36,812 nucleotides of DNA from positions 1 through 36,812 of the forward strand of contig JAFUGT010000131.1 in assembly GCA_017469275.1 (NCBI GenBank), in the 5' to 3' direction. The notes under the pieces are model-generated. The model worked only from the letters and a program-made list of their open reading frames with translations. It had not been told where the DNA came from and did not search any database. Each line of letters begins with the position of its first letter. The stretch's first letter is position 1. The DNA is from Lachnospiraceae bacterium. GTDB taxonomy: Bacteria; Bacillota; Clostridia; Lachnospirales; Lachnospiraceae. The position numbers were made by a program, and so were the translations under genes. Below, one piece after another: positions 1 to 8,418 of the stretch.

Positions 1-1335
1 ATCCACAGCTTCCTTACCGGCTTCAGCCTTAGGAACTTTTATCTTAATCTCTCCAAGTAAAACATTGTTGCTCGCAAATCGGCTTTCCCCCTGAAGAACC
101 TTACACCTTATCTGTGTCTGATTATCACTTACCGTAAACAATCTCTCTGTACGACTTGCCGGTATGGTTGTATTTCTTTCTATTATCGGACAAAAATGCC
201 CGTCTTCAAATCGACCGTTATCCTTTTCCAAAACCACTTCTGTTCCCAGAGTAAACGGACAGACATCTGTAAGAATGACCTCTTTAATGCTGTCCTTTCT
301 CTCTTTCATTGCACCTTGCACCGCTGCCCCTAACGCAACAGCTTCATCGGGGTTAATCGAAGTATCCGGCAGATTATGGAACAGCCTGCCGACAAATTTC
401 CTGATAAATGATAACTTAGTTGCTCCTCCTACCATTACTACCCTGTCAATATCCTTCAATCTGATATTGGCATCTGCAAGACTTCTCTTGATAGGTTGTC
501 TTATCTTATCCAACAATTCATCACATTTTGCTTCATATTCATCAATACTCAAGTTCATCTCGTAGGTTTCATCATTGATGATACATTTCATCATACTGTT
601 CCTGTCATCAGCAAATCCGAGCTTACAGCTCTCAGCCTGTTTTGTGATATACCTAAGTTCTTTATCTGTCAGATTATCTTTATTGATATCTTTATTCTTA
701 TCGAAAAATATATCTTCTATAACTTTGGTAAAATCTTCTCCACCAAGGTAATTGTCTCCTGCAACAGCTCTGACTTCTATTATAGAATCGAACAGTTCCA
801 GAATGGAGACATCAAATGTCCCGCCTCCCAAATCAAATACAAGAAATTTGCCATTATCAGTATTCTGATACAAGCCATAAGCAATAGCGGCCGCCGTAGG
901 CTCACTGATTATCCGTTCAACCTTAAGTCCTGCCAATTCACCTGCACGTTTGGTAGCCTTTCTTCTCTCATCATTGAAATATGCAGGCACACTAACAACA
1001 GCTTCCGTGACTTCTTCTCCGAGATAAACCTCCGCATCTTCTTTAAGTGCCCTTAAAATCAGAGCAGACAATTCTTCCGGAAGAAATCTTTTACCTGATA
1101 ATTCATATATCTTCTCACTGCCCATACTGCGCTTAAAAACTGCCGCCGCACTATCCGGATAGAGAAGCATTCTCTCTTTTGCCGTCTCCCCTATATATAC
1201 TTGTCCACTCTCGTCAACGCTTACAACAGATGGGGTAAGGTTTTTCCCTAAGCGGTTGGGAATAATCTTAGGTCCTTCTTCTGTATAATATGCAACGAGG
1301 CTGTTTGTAGTTCCCAAATCAATGCCGATAATCAT
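1..1335 (-). CDS. hscC: Hsp70-family chaperone, HscC type (3' end beyond window)
   Basis: ATP-driven chaperone of the Hsp70 family, cytoplasmic. The frame is open for 445 codons from ATG at 1335 to the window edge. It shows the N-terminal phosphate-binding motif IGIDLGTTNSLVAYY, then VSVPAYFNDERRKAT, EPTAAAIAYG, the second phosphate motif VFDLGGGTFDVS, and MVGGATKL followed by GAAVQGA. The segment ILTDVCPFTLGTEV and the later PIIERNTTIPASR resemble E. coli HscC more closely than DnaK, as I recall those sequences. HscC is about 556 residues, so roughly 110 C-terminal residues, mostly the substrate-binding lid, lie outside the window. An AGAGGA ribosome site precedes the ATG. The upstream neighbour on the same strand is a J-domain/TPR protein and likely partner. 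It could be another minor Hsp70 clade, but the Hsp70 assignment itself is firm. Confidence 0.93.
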   Translation of the reverse strand, partial: MIIGIDLGTTNSLVAYYTEEGPKIIPNRLGKNLTPSVVSVDESGQVYIGETAKERMLLYPDSAAAVFKRSMGSEKIYELSGKRFLPEELSALILRALKEDAEVYLGEEVTEAVVSVPAYFNDERRKATKRAGELAGLKVERIISEPTAAAIAYGLYQNTDNGKFLVFDLGGGTFDVSILELFDSIIEVRAVAGDNYLGGEDFTKVIEDIFFDKNKDINKDNLTDKELRYITKQAESCKLGFADDRNSMMKCIINDETYEMNLSIDEYEAKCDELLDKIRQPIKRSLADANIRLKDIDRVVMVGGATKLSFIRKFVGRLFHNLPDTSINPDEAVALGAAVQGAMKERKDSIKEVILTDVCPFTLGTEVVLEKDNGRFEDGHFCPIIERNTTIPASRTERLFTVSDNQTQIRCKVLQGESRFASNNVLLGEIKIKVPKAEAGKEAVD

Positions 1336-1364
1336 TATATGTCCTCTACTTACGCTGTGATCTC

Positions 1365-1394
1365 TATATATTCAATATACTTTTTGTGAATCAA
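1365..1394 (-). promoter_or_regulatory. Candidate sigma-A promoter of the Hsp70 gene
   Basis: Read on the minus strand, TTGATT (1389-1394) is followed after 18 bases by TATATA (1365-1370), about 30 bases before the start codon. It lies downstream of the terminator of the J-TPR gene, so the Hsp70 gene probably has its own promoter. No CIRCE-type inverted repeat is present. This is a pattern match only. Confidence 0.3.
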
Positions 1395-1452
1395 TTCCTA
1401 AATACAATATTGAAAATCTTCACAAATACATACTCATAGGTATTTATATAAT

Positions 1453-1490
1453 AACATAAAAACACAAGAATTACAATTCCTGTGTTTTTA
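1453..1490 (-). terminator. Intrinsic terminator after the J-domain/TPR gene
   Basis: On the minus strand, AAAACACAGGAATT pairs with AATTCTTGTGTTTT around a short loop and runs directly into a T-rich tract (TTTTTATG). It sits about 70 bases downstream of the TGA of the TPR gene and separates it from the Hsp70 gene. Confidence 0.65.
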
Positions 1491-1560
1491 TTATCCAACA
1501 ATATTTATAAAAAGATTTGTGCAATTTCTCTACATATATAAGAAAATTTTTCATATCATC

Positions 1561-4500
1561 TCATTGTTTCATGAAGTTTGCTTTATTTTTAACCATCTCC
1601 AAATGTCTCCCGGCACATGGATAATCCCCTCTAAGTTCAATCGCTTTTACGTAAAATTGTTGTGCCTTTTCATATTTTTGTTCAATTTCCGCCACAAGTC
1701 CCATAGCAAAATAATATTCAAAGCAATCTTCATTTTCACACATGACACAAAGCTTACATTCTCTAATCTGTTCAAAATAACTCACAGCATCCCTGATTTC
1801 TCCCGCACACAGCTTAGCTATCCCTATGTTATATAACCACATAGAACGATACCTTGCATCACTCAAGAGTTTATCTATGCTCCCTAAAGATTTCGTCACC
1901 TCTTCCATATAAATTTTGGATTTTATAATAGCATTTTTTTTATCACCCATTTCAAAATATATCGTCATCGCAGCAAAATCATAATTTCTTCTGACCCGTG
2001 TATGTATCTCTTCCGGAGTCATCTTCTTCCAAACATACCGGATCATTTTTACCGCTTCATTAATATTACCCTGGTCTCTATAAAATTCTGCAACTCTGAT
2101 TAAAGATTTGACTGATACATCCGGTCTCATCTTCTTTTTCCACCAGCCGATTACTTTTTTGTAATATTCATTAGCTCTATCTATATCACCTGATTGTCTG
2201 TAGGCTTCCGCAATCTCACAGGTCATTTCAAGAATCCTGACATAATCCGATGCATTTGTGGTGTCCTTTCTCATCTTATCCAAAAAAGTGTATGGTTTAA
2301 GTTTTTTATTAATTTCGTCAATTATATGTTCATAACAAGCTATGGCTTTCTTATAATCTTTAAGTTTACAATATAGCTTACCCACATCCTCCATATAGTG
2401 GTTAAGATTATGAAAAACCTTCATCATTCTTTTGTAAGTATCAATCGCCTTTTCATATTCATGCCTGACAATATAGCATTCCGCAAGATTAAGGAACGGT
2501 AAATGATCCTTCTTTTCATCCATCTTGATTGCATGTTTTAATATCGGTATCGCTTCATCTATACGCCTAAGTTTAAGCAGTGCGCATCCCAGATTATTGT
2601 AGGCGTAATATAAATTCTCATCTAATTCAATCGCTTTTTTACAGTCATCCACAGCTTTATCAAGTTCGTAAATATCTATATAAAGATTACCTCTTTCCAT
2701 ATATCCTTCCGGTGCATCGGTCAGCTTTATATATTCAGTCGCATACTTAATTCCTGTTCGGCATTTATCAAGATCATTCTCAGAATTTGAAAGATAGCTA
2801 TACAGGTACATAAGCCTTCTTACAACAATATGATATTCAGGATCTTTATCATATGCTTCTTTATATGCCGATAACGCATTGTCATAATCCTCTACTTTTT
2901 CATAACAAATGCCAAGTCTTGTCTGCATATATGCCGTCTGATTATCTTCATATAGTTTTTGACACAGTTTTAAAGCTTCTTTACTCTTTCCGGATTGATT
3001 AAGAATATCTATTTTCAGGTTTTGAATCGAAAAACAATCTTTGTTATTTTCAGTGAAATCGTTAAGGAGTTTAAGAGCTTTATCATTTTCATCAAGATCC
3101 CAATAAATCAATGTATGCTCTCTTACCACATCTTCAACTTTCTCTATATCGGTAGGATTATCATCGGTTCTGTTTTTCATCCGCTGCTCTAAAGCATCAA
3201 TTAAAGCTAAACATTTTTCCAGATTCTTCTTATTAAAATCCTTATAGTGCAGCACCCTGATTTTATAGAGATCAAGTGCATCACTTTCTATATTGGCCTC
3301 AGATGCCTTTTTCAATATTTCTTCTATATCATCATATTGTTCAAAGGCAAAAAATACTTCGGCGGCCAGCACGTAGGGCGGTGCATATTCTGCATATAAC
3401 TCAACGCAGGCATAATAATCATCAACTACTTCTTTTGCATTTTTCAATTCGTAATTAGCTCTTTGTCTATGCACATATGCCGGAAAAAATCCCCGATCTA
3501 TCTCAATTATCTCGGTACATTTATCTACACATTTCTCATATATCTTGTCTGCAAGATAGAATTTGGCAAGCTGCTCCATATATGATAGCTTTACAAGGCG
3601 ATTATTTTCTTCTGATATCGATTTTTCAATATACATAACCGCTTCATCGCGCCTATTCTCATTTATTTGCCAGAGACAAATTCCAATCGAAAAATGAGCC
3701 AGAGATAGTCTGTTTTTTCGTTTAGCCATCTCTCGCGAGCCATCATCAACACTTGTTTCAATCATGTCCAACCATTTTTTTGCAAGAGGATATGCTTTCT
3801 CATATTCATCATTTGCAAGATATAATCTGCATCTAAGATTGATGTAATCATACTCCTCATTATCGGCAATCTCATCTAATAGTTTTATTCCTTTGTTGAA
3901 TTCCCGTTGTTGATAATAACACCACCCCAACTTGATAACATGTTCTATATTATCTGTATTATTAAGCTGTTTCTGATATTCTTTTACTAAAGCGTTATTA
4001 ACCACATCTAAAAGTGAAAGAGCTTCAAAGTCCTGAACTTTCTCCTCTAAAATATCTTCAAGCTGTTCCTTTGCATTTTCATAGTCTCCTTGCAAAATCA
4101 TACATTTTGCTTTTCCCAACAAGACACTGAAATTAGTCGTGATATTTTCTAATTGACTGAGTTCATCAAATACCGAGAATGCTTTGTCAATTTTCTTATT
4201 AGCCAAAAGTGTCTCACCGTATATACGATGAATATATATATTAGAAGAATATTCAAAATCAATTTCTTCCATTATATCAAGGGCTTTTTTTCTATCTTCA
4301 TCCGAATTTTCGTTCTCCTCTTTTTCATCAAGACATAATTCCGACAGTTTCCCTGCTTTAATAAGAAGACAGTTTGCCTCCTCCACATCCAGATACGGAT
4401 GAGTAATCTCAAAGTCTCTCAATTCCTCAATTATTTTAGTGGCCTTATCAATATCCTTGTTTTCCTCAGCATTTTTTATCTCATACAACTTATTAATAAA

Positions 4501-5058
4501 TTCATCCGCGCGGTCATCCGTTTTTCCATCAAACAAATCATAGTCCAAAAAACCCGGATTATTGATCTGCCAAATGATATAATCAATATAGTTTTCCGGG
4601 AAACGCTCTTTAAGTGCCGAAACATTATGGGAATAATCAAATCTCTTATCTATTAACTTCCATATACTTTGAGGTATATAAGAATGGGCCATCAAATATA
4701 TAAGCAGTTTTTCGCCGGCTTCTATCTCAGTATCAAGATCATCACAAACAGGATCTCTAAACAACGAATTCCATTTATCCGGATTTCTTCTGTCTGCAAT
4801 ATCTTCGTAAACCACTGATATCTTGTCTATCCATAAATCCACTTCATTCTTATTTTCATTAGGTTCTTCAACATCCTTGTCATTCTCCTGCTTGTCAGGC
4901 TCATCAGAATATAGAAGTGCTTCTTCGTATGCGTTTCTTAATTCTTTAAACCCTTCCTGATCGTCTTCCGGATTAACTGAATGAAGTTTTGTTAAATATG
5001 CTTTTCTAATCAATTCTTTGTCTTTTGTCTTTTCTATACCAAGAACTTTCCAGATCAT
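1561..5058 (-). CDS. Giant J-domain-like / tetratricopeptide repeat protein
   Basis: A 1165-residue cytoplasmic protein without a signal peptide or membrane segment. Residues 1-50 resemble the J-like domain of the DjlB/DjlC (HscD) co-chaperones: MIWKVLGIEKTKDKELIRKA, then a motif NPEDD at residues 29-33, then GFKELRNAYEEAL. The catalytic HPD-type position, HPE in the versions I recall, is NPE here, so the histidine is lost. From about residue 210 to the end there are many degenerate TPR units, for example the one starting AYNNLGCALLKLRRIDEAI. The GGAGGA site 7 bases before ATG 5058 supports this start. J proteins deliver clients to Hsp70 and stimulate its ATPase, and the adjacent HscC-type Hsp70 makes it the likely partner. 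The TPR scaffold probably binds clients or other proteins. The architecture is clear; its function is inferred. Confidence 0.8.
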   Translation of the reverse strand: MIWKVLGIEKTKDKELIRKAYLTKLHSVNPEDDQEGFKELRNAYEEALLYSDEPDKQENDKDVEEPNENKNEVDLWIDKISVVYEDIADRRNPDKWNSLFRDPVCDDLDTEIEAGEKLLIYLMAHSYIPQSIWKLIDKRFDYSHNVSALKERFPENYIDYIIWQINNPGFLDYDLFDGKTDDRADEFINKLYEIKNAEENKDIDKATKIIEELRDFEITHPYLDVEEANCLLIKAGKLSELCLDEKEENENSDEDRKKALDIMEEIDFEYSSNIYIHRIYGETLLANKKIDKAFSVFDELSQLENITTNFSVLLGKAKCMILQGDYENAKEQLEDILEEKVQDFEALSLLDVVNNALVKEYQKQLNNTDNIEHVIKLGWCYYQQREFNKGIKLLDEIADNEEYDYINLRCRLYLANDEYEKAYPLAKKWLDMIETSVDDGSREMAKRKNRLSLAHFSIGICLWQINENRRDEAVMYIEKSISEENNRLVKLSYMEQLAKFYLADKIYEKCVDKCTEIIEIDRGFFPAYVHRQRANYELKNAKEVVDDYYACVELYAEYAPPYVLAAEVFFAFEQYDDIEEILKKASEANIESDALDLYKIRVLHYKDFNKKNLEKCLALIDALEQRMKNRTDDNPTDIEKVEDVVREHTLIYWDLDENDKALKLLNDFTENNKDCFSIQNLKIDILNQSGKSKEALKLCQKLYEDNQTAYMQTRLGICYEKVEDYDNALSAYKEAYDKDPEYHIVVRRLMYLYSYLSNSENDLDKCRTGIKYATEYIKLTDAPEGYMERGNLYIDIYELDKAVDDCKKAIELDENLYYAYNNLGCALLKLRRIDEAIPILKHAIKMDEKKDHLPFLNLAECYIVRHEYEKAIDTYKRMMKVFHNLNHYMEDVGKLYCKLKDYKKAIACYEHIIDEINKKLKPYTFLDKMRKDTTNASDYVRILEMTCEIAEAYRQSGDIDRANEYYKKVIGWWKKKMRPDVSVKSLIRVAEFYRDQGNINEAVKMIRYVWKKMTPEEIHTRVRRNYDFAAMTIYFEMGDKKNAIIKSKIYMEEVTKSLGSIDKLLSDARYRSMWLYNIGIAKLCAGEIRDAVSYFEQIRECKLCVMCENEDCFEYYFAMGLVAEIEQKYEKAQQFYVKAIELRGDYPCAGRHLEMVKNKANFMKQ

Positions 5059-5105
5059 AAATCTTCCTCCGATATTTTAAGCCAGTATACCTTTATAGCT
5101 TCATT

Positions 5106-5129
5106 ATTATATATCTACTGTGAACAGTA
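5106..5129 (-). promoter_or_regulatory. Candidate operator and -10 box upstream of the J-TPR gene
   Basis: A perfect inverted repeat, TACTGT-GA-ACAGTA (5116-5129), lies just upstream of a minus-strand TATAAT (5106-5111), about 50 bases before the start codon. The palindrome falls where a repressor would block a promoter. No clear -35 box is visible. Binding protein unknown. Confidence 0.3.
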
Positions 5130-5171
5130 ACATCATTTTAACACATTATATCAATAAATGTATAAAAAGAC

Positions 5172-5200
5172 TTGATTTTTATTCTCAAATCTACTATTCT
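5172..5200 (+). promoter_or_regulatory. Candidate promoter of purC
   Basis: TTGATT (5172-5177), a 17-base spacer and TATTCT (5195-5200) lie about 50 bases upstream of the purC start. The -10 hexamer matches consensus at four of six positions. No purine riboswitch-like structure was recognised in the leader. Confidence 0.3.
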
Positions 5201-5250
5201 AATCATGTTTTTTCTATTTTAATGAAATCAACTATCAGGAGGAACTTTAA

Positions 5251-6132
5251 ATGAGCACAGAAATAAAGCCTATCAAAGAAGGTAAAGTACGCGAAATATA
5301 TGATAACGGCGATAGTCTTATCATGGTTGCGACCGACAGAATAAGTTGTTTTGACGTTATACTCAAAAACAAGATCAGCAAAAAGGGAACTGTTCTTACC
5401 CAGATGTCAAAATTCTGGTTTGATATGACAAAGGACATTCTTCCTAACCATATGATCTCGACCGACGTTAATGATATGCCTGAATTTTTCAGAAAACCGG
5501 AATTTACCGGTAACAGTATGATGTGTAAGAAACTTACCATGCTTCCTATCGAATGTATTGTAAGGGGATATATTACCGGAAGCGGATGGGCCAGTTATAA
5601 AGAAAACGGAACTGTATGTGGGATTACACTTCCCGAAGGTCTTAAAGAATCCGATAAACTGCCTGAGCCTATATACACTCCTTCAACCAAAGCCGAGATT
5701 GGAGATCATGACGAGAATATATCATACGAAAAAAGTATTGATGTATTAGAAAAAGAATTCCCCGGCAAAGGTAAAGAGTATGCCGAAAAATTAAGAGACT
5801 ACACAATAGCATTATATAAAAAATGCGCAGATTATGCTCTTGAAAAAGGAATCATAATTGCAGACACCAAGTTTGAATTCGGTCTTGATGAAAACGGTAA
5901 CATCGTTCTTGGAGACGAAATGCTCACTCCTGACAGTTCTCGTTTTTGGCCTGCTGACGGATACGAGGCCGGACATGGTCAGCCTTCTTTTGATAAACAA
6001 TTTGCAAGAGACTGGCTAAAAGCTAACGAAGGTAAACATGACTGGGAGCTTCCTGAAGACATTGCAAAGAAGACCATCGACAAATACCTTGAGGGATTTG
6101 AGCGAATCACAGGACAGAAATTAGAAGCATAA
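5251..6132 (+). CDS. purC: Phosphoribosylaminoimidazole-succinocarboxamide synthase
   Basis: SAICAR synthetase, which joins CAIR and aspartate using ATP in de novo purine synthesis. The protein has 293 residues, the length of the longer purC class. Recognisable blocks are EGKVREIYDNGDSLIMVATD near the N-terminus, the substrate region CIVRGYITGSGW, and IADTKFEFGLDENGNIVLGD followed by DEMLTPDSSRFW, which carry the ATP and metal contacts. AGGAGG stands 8 bases before the ATG, fixing the start. The gene faces purE, which catalyses the preceding step, with the purE terminator between them. The two are therefore neighbours in pathway and map but are transcribed separately. Confidence 0.97.
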   Translation: MSTEIKPIKEGKVREIYDNGDSLIMVATDRISCFDVILKNKISKKGTVLTQMSKFWFDMTKDILPNHMISTDVNDMPEFFRKPEFTGNSMMCKKLTMLPIECIVRGYITGSGWASYKENGTVCGITLPEGLKESDKLPEPIYTPSTKAEIGDHDENISYEKSIDVLEKEFPGKGKEYAEKLRDYTIALYKKCADYALEKGIIIADTKFEFGLDENGNIVLGDEMLTPDSSRFWPADGYEAGHGQPSFDKQFARDWLKANEGKHDWELPEDIAKKTIDKYLEGFERITGQKLEA

Positions 6133-6192
6133 AACATTCTTTATTGCTAAATAAATGAATCATCAAAAATGTGCCACATGGCGCACCAAAAA

Positions 6193-6226
6193 ACAGGCGG
6201 GATTTTCTTACGAAAATCTCGCCTGT
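6193..6226 (-). terminator. purE terminator overlapping its own stop codon
   Basis: A 15-base stem (6193-6207 with 6212-6226, one G/T-type mismatch) with a 4-base loop is followed on the minus strand by TTTTTTGG. The purE stop TAA lies in the loop, so the 5' arm encodes the last residues of PurE. Confidence 0.8.
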
Positions 6227-6696
6227 ACTTCTTCATTAGCTTTCATAGCAGAAGTTTCCATCGCTTTACGGTCTTCTAAAAGTGCCTTTTTCAACTCTTC
6301 ATGCTTATTTGCCATTATCTGTAATGCAAGGTATGCCGCATTTTTGCTACCATTGATTGCAACTGTTGCAACCGGTATTCCGGATGGCATCTGAACGATA
6401 CTCATCAAAGCATCCATTCCGTCTAATACTGAACCTGAAAGCGGAACCCCTATAACCGGAAGAACCGTCTGCGATGCCACAACTCCGGGAAGTGCTGCTG
6501 CCATGCCTGCAGCGGTTATGACCACTTCTGTTCCATCCTCATTGACTTCTTTCATAAACTCAGAAAGACCTGCATGAGCCCTATGAGCGGATAAACATCT
6601 TACATTAACCTTAACACCATAATTCTTCAAAATTTCAATTGCCGGTTCAACTTTTGAAAGATCACTTGTTGAACCCATAATGATAGCTGCTTTCAT
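6208..6696 (-). CDS. purE: 5-(carboxyamino)imidazole ribonucleotide mutase
   Basis: PurE class I, which converts N5-CAIR to CAIR in purine synthesis, normally as an octamer in the cytoplasm. The 162-residue protein is of normal length. It contains the substrate loop IIMGSTSDLSK, the conserved RCLSAHRAH with the catalytic histidine region, ITAAGMAAALPGVVA, and PVIGVPLSG followed by LMSIVQMPSGIPVATVAING. Class I enzymes require the product of PurK, which is not in this window. An AGAGGA site precedes ATG 6696. The transcript ends in a hairpin that includes the stop codon. Upstream (6727-6742) there is a 16-base near-palindrome that could be regulatory. Confidence 0.96.
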   Translation of the reverse strand: MKAAIIMGSTSDLSKVEPAIEILKNYGVKVNVRCLSAHRAHAGLSEFMKEVNEDGTEVVITAAGMAAALPGVVASQTVLPVIGVPLSGSVLDGMDALMSIVQMPSGIPVATVAINGSKNAAYLALQIMANKHEELKKALLEDRKAMETSAMKANEEVQARFS

Positions 6697-6726
6697 TAAT
6701 TAAGTCCTCTTTTCTTTATATAATAT

Positions 6727-6742
6727 ACAATATCAATATTGT
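6727..6742. promoter_or_regulatory. Inverted repeat upstream of purE
   Basis: ACAATAT-CA-ATATTGT, two 7-base arms around 2 bases, lies 31-46 bases before the purE start in an AT-rich region that should contain its promoter. It may be an operator, but short AT-rich palindromes also arise by chance. Confidence 0.2.
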
Positions 6743-6788
6743 GAGTATATCACAAATCATCTTATTATGTATAGAATTTTTTCATACA

Positions 6789-6818
6789 TTTACAAAACTA
6801 TTTATTATGTGATAAAAT
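6789..6818 (+). promoter_or_regulatory. Promoter of the Ig-like/NlpC-P60 gene
   Basis: TTTACA (6789-6794), an 18-base spacer ending in TGA, and TAAAAT (6813-6818) form a good sigma-A promoter with an extended -10, about 48 bases before the start codon. Confidence 0.5.
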
Positions 6819-6865
6819 GGGCAAAGGTTTTAGAGATTTTCATTTTACGAAAGGGGAAATATTAA

Positions 6866-8311
6866 ATGAACATATTTAATCAAACACACAAAAGAGCACT
6901 ATTTATTATATTATTGATTTGTGCCGGTATATATTTAAAACCAATTGCCACCCATGCAGCTACAAAAAATATTAGTGTTATTAATAATGACGAGACACGT
7001 ACTGTTTCCGTCAATGCAGGTGACACCGGAAAGATCTCTCCTAATCTTTCTTATATAGAAGATCAGTCAGTTCTTCAAAATTGTACATACGAATTTGAAA
7101 GTAATGATACGGATATATTACAGATAGATAACTCCGGTAACTTCACTGCATTAAAACCCGGAACAAGTAAAGTTAATATCAATATATACATTGATGGATT
7201 CTATCAGAGAACAAACATTTTTACTTCTACAATTCAATTCACAATCGGTGTTGATATGACTAATGTCACCTTAAGTACCTATGACGTAAATGCATATATG
7301 TGCCCTGACTACGGATACGGTACAAAACCTTATTATCATAGCCCCGAAACACAAATAACCGTAAACAGTGATTATATCATAAGCGATGACGACTATTACG
7401 ATTACGATAATTACTACAATAACTATAATTATTATAATGATTACAATAATAATACCGACACCACAGACACCGGTTCTATTGATGTATTTTCCTATACATG
7501 TTCAAATACGGCTTTGGGAATTGAAGCTACATTATACAATAACATAATTACCATCACACAATCCACAACAAAGGTCGGAAACAGCCAGATTACTTTTAAC
7601 ATATATGGAAAAACCTTTACGGTAATCTATCATTCTTCAAAGCTTGGAATATCAAAACAGTCCTATCTACTTGTAAAAGGCAAAAAGACCAAGCTAAAGA
7701 TAACCGGCTACACAGGAGATATTATATGGAGCTCATCTAATCCATCCATAGCAACTGTTGACTCAAACGGTAATGTCAAAGGACTGAAAATAGGTAATGT
7801 AATAATCAAAGCAAAAGTCGGAGAGCAATATCTCGGATGTGCAGTATCAGTTACCAAATCAAAGCTTAAGAAGGTTGCGGCAAGAGCTACCTATATAGGT
7901 ACACATTGGAAATACAGCCAGGCGCTTCGTACAAAGAAAGGCTACTACGATTGTAGCGCACTTGTTTGGAAAGCATACAAGGAAAAAGCCAAGATAACTT
8001 TTGGTTCACCCTGGTATCCCGGTGTTGCTTTAAGCGAAGCAAAATGGTGCAGGTCACATGGAAAGATGATCAAGGGGGGGCTGACCTACAAAAAGATAAT
8101 GAAAATGCAGGTTAATCCCGGAGATCTGCTGTTCTAGTCCACAAACATGAAAAAGAAATATGATGACATATATCATGTAGAAATGTTTACAGGATACTAT
8201 TGTAACTCAGTTAATTCCGACGGCACTGCAAACTTCAGTCCGCTTTGGGCAGCCAGAGGCTCCTACTACAGTTTTGAAGAGAAATCACTACTGGGAAGAC
8301 CGATGAAATAA
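6866..8311 (+). pseudogene. Secreted Ig-like (Big_2) protein with NlpC/P60-type domain, broken by an in-frame TAG
   Basis: Probable cell-wall hydrolase. A signal peptide (Lys-Arg, then LFIILLICAGIYL, likely cut after THA near residue 31) shows export. Residues 150-200 include an Asp/Tyr/Asn-rich linker. A Big_2-like domain spans about 258-335 (IIWSSSNPSIATVDSNGNVK). The NlpC/P60-like end has the nucleophile in YYDCSALVW (Cys363). The frame then stops at TAG (8135-8137) after PGDLLF. The same frame continues for 57 more codons to TAA at 8311 and encodes DIYHVEMFTGYY with the expected catalytic His (437). Restoring one sense codon, most simply TGG for Trp, would give 481 residues. As read, the 423-residue product lacks the His and should be inactive. 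A G7 tract lies shortly upstream. AAGGGGA precedes the ATG. Confidence 0.8.
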
Positions 8312-8354
8312 ATAATACTATAATCAACAGTAATTATACTTACACGGATAACAA

Positions 8355-8396
8355 AAGTCCTGTGCTTTTCATTTTAATATGATATGCACAGGACTT
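8355..8396 (-). terminator. aroB terminator
   Basis: Perfect 11-base arms, AAGTCCTGTGC (8355-8365) and GCACAGGACTT (8386-8396), enclose a 20-base loop. On the minus strand they are followed by TTGTTATCC after a short T run. The hairpin sits 23 bases past the aroB stop and may also help end transcripts from the plus-strand gene. Confidence 0.6.
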
Positions 8397-8418
8397 AATT
8401 ATTTATCAATTCAATTAT

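Noticed and set aside
496-1056. Open frame of 186 codons on the plus strand inside the Hsp70 gene
   Set aside because: It is the complement of a clear Hsp70 frame, has no ribosome site and encodes a composition typical of antisense frames.
1336-1560. CIRCE heat-shock operator upstream of the Hsp70 gene
   Set aside because: No TTAGCACTC-N9-GAGTGCTAA-like sequence is present.
5059-5250. Purine riboswitch before purC
   Set aside because: The leader is short and AT-rich and I could not form a three-way junction with the conserved loops.
6150-6200. Third copy of the interspersed repeat between purC and purE
   Set aside because: GTGCCACATGGCGCACC followed by A looks vaguely similar to the inner hairpin, but the outer arms and TATATACTTCC tail are missing.
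8135-8137. TAG decoded as pyrrolysine
   Set aside because: No pyl genes or PYLIS-like element are visible and the protein is not a methylamine methyltransferase; nonsense mutation is simpler.
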